DNA of 7,661 nucleotides from Dehalococcoidia bacterium (GTDB lineage Bacteria > Chloroflexota > Dehalococcoidia > Dehalococcoidales > DAOWLH01), in the NCBI GenBank assembly GCA_030638985.1, contig DAOWDO010000031.1, positions 1 through 7,661 of the forward strand, written 5' to 3'. The notes under the pieces are model-generated. The model was not told where the DNA came from and did not search any database. It saw only the letters and a program-made list of their open reading frames with translations. A program made the translations under genes and the position numbers. This document shows, piece by piece, positions 5,804 to 7,661 of the stretch. The stretch's first letter is position 1. Each line of letters opens with the position of its first letter.

Positions 5804-6649
5804 ATGCGCAACATAGAAGCCAGCGATATTACCCAAGCCGTTGCCCGGCTGTGCCAGCAAGCCAATTTTGAGCTGGGGCAGGATGTGCTGCAGGCGCTAA
5901 AGAAGGCACGCCAGCAGGAAGAGTCTTCCCTGGCCAGGGATATTCTGGACAATATTATCAAGAACGCCGGCATCGCCGGAGAGGACAAACTGCCCCTGTG
6001 CCAGGACTGCGGCACGGCGGTTGTCTTTCTCAAGGTGGGGCAAGAGGTTCACATCACCGGCGGTGACCTGTATGCCGCCGTGGCCGATGGCGTTTGCCAC
6101 GGTTATACCGAGGGCTACCTGCGCAAATCAATGGTCAGCCAGCCCCTTTCGGCGAGAACCAACACCGGAGACAACACCCCGCCGGTTATTCATACCGAAA
6201 TCGTTCCCGGCGATGCTTTGAAAATTGCCGTCATGCCCAAGGGAGGCGGCGCTGAGAACATGAGCCGGCTGGCCATGCTCAAACCCGGCGCCGGCAGTAA
6301 AGATGTTACCGACCTGGTGGTGCAAACCATGGCCGAAGCCGGGGGGAATCCCTGCCCGCCGCTGATTATCGGCCTGGGTATTGGCGGCACCGCCGAAAGA
6401 ACGATGCTGCTGGCCAAGGAGGCGTTGCTGCGCCCGGTGGGCCAGCCCAACCCCGACCCTGAAGTAGCCGAGCTGGAGGAGGAGATTCTAAACAGGGTTA
6501 ACTCCCTCGGGCTGGGGCCGCTGGGTCTGGGCGGTACAACCACTGCCCTGGCGGTGCACGCTGAGGTGATACCGACCCACATAGCCAGCCTGCCGGTAGC
6601 AGTCAACCTCCAGTGTCACAGCGCCCGCCATCAGGAGGTGGTGCTCTAA
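5804..6649 (+). CDS. Fumarate hydratase, class I, alpha (N-terminal) subunit
   Basis: This 281-residue protein is the catalytic [4Fe-4S] half of a two-subunit class I fumarase (FumA N-terminal / TtdA family), which interconverts malate and fumarate. Expected cluster ligands are Cys66 in PLCQDCGT (64-71), Cys184 in GGNPCPP (180-186) and Cys271 in NLQCHSARH (268-276). PKGGGAENMS at 145-154 and SARTNTGDNTP at 117-126 are family hallmarks, as is GLGIGGTAE at 190-198. The position usually occupied by Thr in CQDTG is Cys69 here, giving an extra thiol next to the cluster ligand. The start is supported by GAAGAGGTG near 5788-5795. L-tartrate dehydratase TtdA is the main alternative, but adjacency to malate dehydrogenase argues for fumarase. 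It lies 18 nt after mdh and one base before its beta partner. The exposed cluster fits an anaerobic host. Confidence 0.92.
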   Translation: MRNIEASDITQAVARLCQQANFELGQDVLQALKKARQQEESSLARDILDNIIKNAGIAGEDKLPLCQDCGTAVVFLKVGQEVHITGGDLYAAVADGVCHGYTEGYLRKSMVSQPLSARTNTGDNTPPVIHTEIVPGDALKIAVMPKGGGAENMSRLAMLKPGAGSKDVTDLVVQTMAEAGGNPCPPLIIGLGIGGTAERTMLLAKEALLRPVGQPNPDPEVAELEEEILNRVNSLGLGPLGLGGTTTALAVHAEVIPTHIASLPVAVNLQCHSARHQEVVL

Positions 6650-6650
6650 A

Positions 6651-7211
6651 ATGGATGCTCTAGCCATTGCTTCGCCAATTAATGCCGGGGTAATTGACAA
6701 GCTCAAGGCCGGCGACCGGGTCCTCATCTCCGGCGTGCTCTACACCGCCCGCGATGCCGCCCACCAGAGGCTGGTTGAGGCGCTTGATAGCGGGAAAGAG
6801 CTGCCCTTTGACCTCAAGGGGCAGACCCTTTATTATCTCGGCCCGTCCCCGGCGAGGCCGGGGCAGGTCATCGGCTCTGCCGGCCCAACCACCAGTGCCC
6901 GCATGGACGGCTACACGCCACCGCTAATTGCCGCCGGTTTGAGGGCTATGATAGGCAAGGGCAGCCGCTCACCAGAGGTGAAGGAAGCCACCAGGAAGTA
7001 CCGGGCCGTCTATTTTGTCACTATCGGCGGTGCCGGTGCCCTGCTCGCCCGGACTATTAAAAAAGCCGAGGTAATCGCCTATCCGGACCTGGCTGCCGAA
7101 GCCGTTATGCGCCTTGAGGTGGAAAACTTCCCGGCTATCGTCGCCAACGATATCCACGGGGGCGACCTCTTTGAGCAGGGTCGGGCCAGATTTCAGAGAG
7201 ATAGCATATAG
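6651..7211 (+). CDS. Fumarate hydratase, class I, beta (C-terminal) subunit
   Basis: This 186-residue protein corresponds to the C-terminal swivelling domain of class I fumarases (FumA C-terminal / TtdB). It has ARDAAHQR at 33-40, YYLGP 61-65, GSAGPTTSARMD 75-86, GKG 102-104, VTIGGAGALLA 123-133 and VENFPAIVANDIHGGDL 157-173, all strongly conserved. It completes the active site with the alpha subunit. The ATG lies one base after the alpha stop, and AGGAGGTG at 6633-6640 is a near-perfect SD inside the alpha gene, so the subunits are made together. The residues 65-71 (PSPARPG) lie in a variable loop encoded by a very GC-rich stretch. TtdB is again the alternative, as for its partner. Confidence 0.92.
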   Translation: MDALAIASPINAGVIDKLKAGDRVLISGVLYTARDAAHQRLVEALDSGKELPFDLKGQTLYYLGPSPARPGQVIGSAGPTTSARMDGYTPPLIAAGLRAMIGKGSRSPEVKEATRKYRAVYFVTIGGAGALLARTIKKAEVIAYPDLAAEAVMRLEVENFPAIVANDIHGGDLFEQGRARFQRDSI

Positions 7212-7237
7212 TCATCCCAATGTAACGGAGGTGGTCT

Positions 7238-7579
7238 ATGGATTGCATTTTCTGCAACATTGCCGCCGGTAAGATTCCCAGCGATATATTGTATCAGGAT
7301 GAAAAAGTGGTCGCCTTCCGTGATGTCAACCCCCAGGCACCGGTGCACCTGCTGGTCATTCCCAGAAAGCACATCGGCCAGCTTTCCGAGCTGACTGAGA
7401 AGGATACCCCCCTCATCGGCCACATGATTGAGGTAGCCAACCAGCTGGCCAAAAGGGAGGGTATTGCCGAGAGCGGCTACCGCCTGGTGATAAACTCGGG
7501 GAAGGAGGGGGGGCAGCTGGTACCACACCTCCACCTCCACGTGCTGGGTAAACGGCAACTGTCCGGCAGACTTGGCTAG
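7238..7579 (+). CDS. HIT family protein (Hint/PKCI-like nucleotide hydrolase)
   Basis: This 113-residue protein belongs to the histidine triad family, which hydrolyses nucleoside phosphoramidates and related nucleotidyl conjugates. It begins MDCIFCNI, with Cys3 and Cys6 in the zinc-type CxxC of Hint proteins, and has IPSDILYQDE at 13-22, HLLVIPRKHI 37-46 and the triad HLHLHV at 97-102, with His99 as expected nucleophile. The usual Hint ending with Trp-Pro-Pro-Gly is absent; the protein ends GKRQLSGRLG. The start has a strong SD, GGAGGTG at 7227-7233, five bases before the ATG. It is the last + gene, 26 nt after fumarase beta, and its stop overlaps that of the convergent gene. There is no obvious pathway link to the TCA genes; it is probably a housekeeping passenger of the operon. 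Confidence 0.93.
   Translation: MDCIFCNIAAGKIPSDILYQDEKVVAFRDVNPQAPVHLLVIPRKHIGQLSELTEKDTPLIGHMIEVANQLAKREGIAESGYRLVINSGKEGGQLVPHLHLHVLGKRQLSGRLG
7576..7579. other. CTAG shared by two convergent stop codons
   Basis: The palindrome CTAG contains the + strand TAG of the HIT gene (7577-7579) and the - strand TAG of the Nudix-like gene (7578-7576). The two genes therefore overlap tail to tail by four bases. No hairpin with a T-tract is seen on either side, so both transcripts probably run into the opposing gene before they end. Confidence 0.75.
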
Positions 7580-7661
7580 CTGGCAGCCGATTTCTTTGAA
7601 GCCAAAAAGGTGAGCAGTCCGGCGATGCTCTTGGCATCGCAGATGGCACCCGATTCAATTA
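7576..7661 (-). CDS. Probable Nudix hydrolase (ADP-ribose pyrophosphatase-like), C-terminal fragment
   Basis: On the - strand, the frame entering from the right edge gives 27 residues (7659 down to 7579) and ends with TAG at 7578-7576. The peptide contains IESGAICDAKSIAGLLTFLA. A segment of this kind, acidic/small residues then D-A-K-[ST]-I-x-x-L-L, is typical of the C-terminal helix of NudF-like ADP-ribose pyrophosphatases, where the preceding helix ends in a phrase like IxSGEI. The Nudix box itself is outside the window, so the call rests on this short tail and could be wrong. The gene converges on the HIT gene with a 4-nt overlap. Confidence 0.5.
   Translation of the reverse strand, partial: IESGAICDAKSIAGLLTFLASKKSAAS

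Noticed and set aside
6847..6863. Perfect 7-bp GC hairpin (CCCCGGC, loop GAG, GCCGGGG)
   Set aside because: It is inside fumarase beta, encodes a normal variable loop, and has no T-run; it is probably a by-product of Pro/Arg/Gly codons.
7207..7212. TATAGT as a possible promoter for the HIT gene
   Set aside because: No -35-like hexamer at a suitable distance; the gene is more simply read from the operon.

Overview
The window reads as one continuous block of central carbon metabolism on the + strand, closed at its right edge by a gene running the other way. Gene content and order (PycB-type carboxyltransferase, two-subunit aconitase-like hydratase, isocitrate dehydrogenase, LDH-like malate dehydrogenase, two-subunit class I fumarase, HIT protein) resemble, from memory, the split TCA cluster of Dehalococcoides and other Dehalococcoidia (Chloroflexota). 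By eye the sequence is more GC-rich than Dehalococcoides itself, so an uncultured or marine/subsurface relative is my best guess. No 16S or other taxonomic marker is present, so this is inference. Two-subunit Fe-S hydratases fit an anaerobe.

Layout: (1) 1-117, the last 38 codons of an acyl-CoA carboxylase carboxyltransferase (PCC-beta/12S type). (2) 159-1916, a PycB/OadA-type carboxyltransferase with its own biotinyl domain. (3) 1917-1998, an 82-nt gap with an SD-like motif in an unexpected place and a possible 26-codon ORF bridging its two neighbours. (4) 1999-3252 and 3253-3747, large and small subunits of an aconitase/homoaconitase/isopropylmalate isomerase-family enzyme. (5) 3772-4857, isocitrate dehydrogenase. 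(6) 4859-5785, malate dehydrogenase. (7) 5804-6649 and 6651-7211, fumarase alpha and beta. (8) 7238-7579, a HIT protein. (9) 7576-7661 on the - strand, the C-terminus of a probable Nudix hydrolase whose stop codon shares a CTAG with the HIT stop.

Together the genes describe a split TCA cycle. The biotin enzyme could supply oxaloacetate from pyruvate; malate dehydrogenase and fumarase carry it to malate and fumarate (reductive arm); the aconitase-like pair and isocitrate dehydrogenase carry citrate to 2-oxoglutarate (oxidative arm). Citrate synthase, 2-oxoglutarate oxidoreductase, succinyl-CoA synthetase and fumarate reductase are not in the window. Spacing from 1999 to 7211 is 0-24 nt, which points to a single operon with strong translational coupling.

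I found no CRISPR array, insertion sequence, tRNA, rRNA or clear intrinsic terminator, and no sign of a wholly new system. The most interesting points are the possible ATP-independent transcarboxylase module at the left edge, residues that settle the substrate of the hydratase pair, the odd translation start of its large subunit, and the shared CTAG stop at the right edge. No stretch longer than 82 bases lacks a gene.
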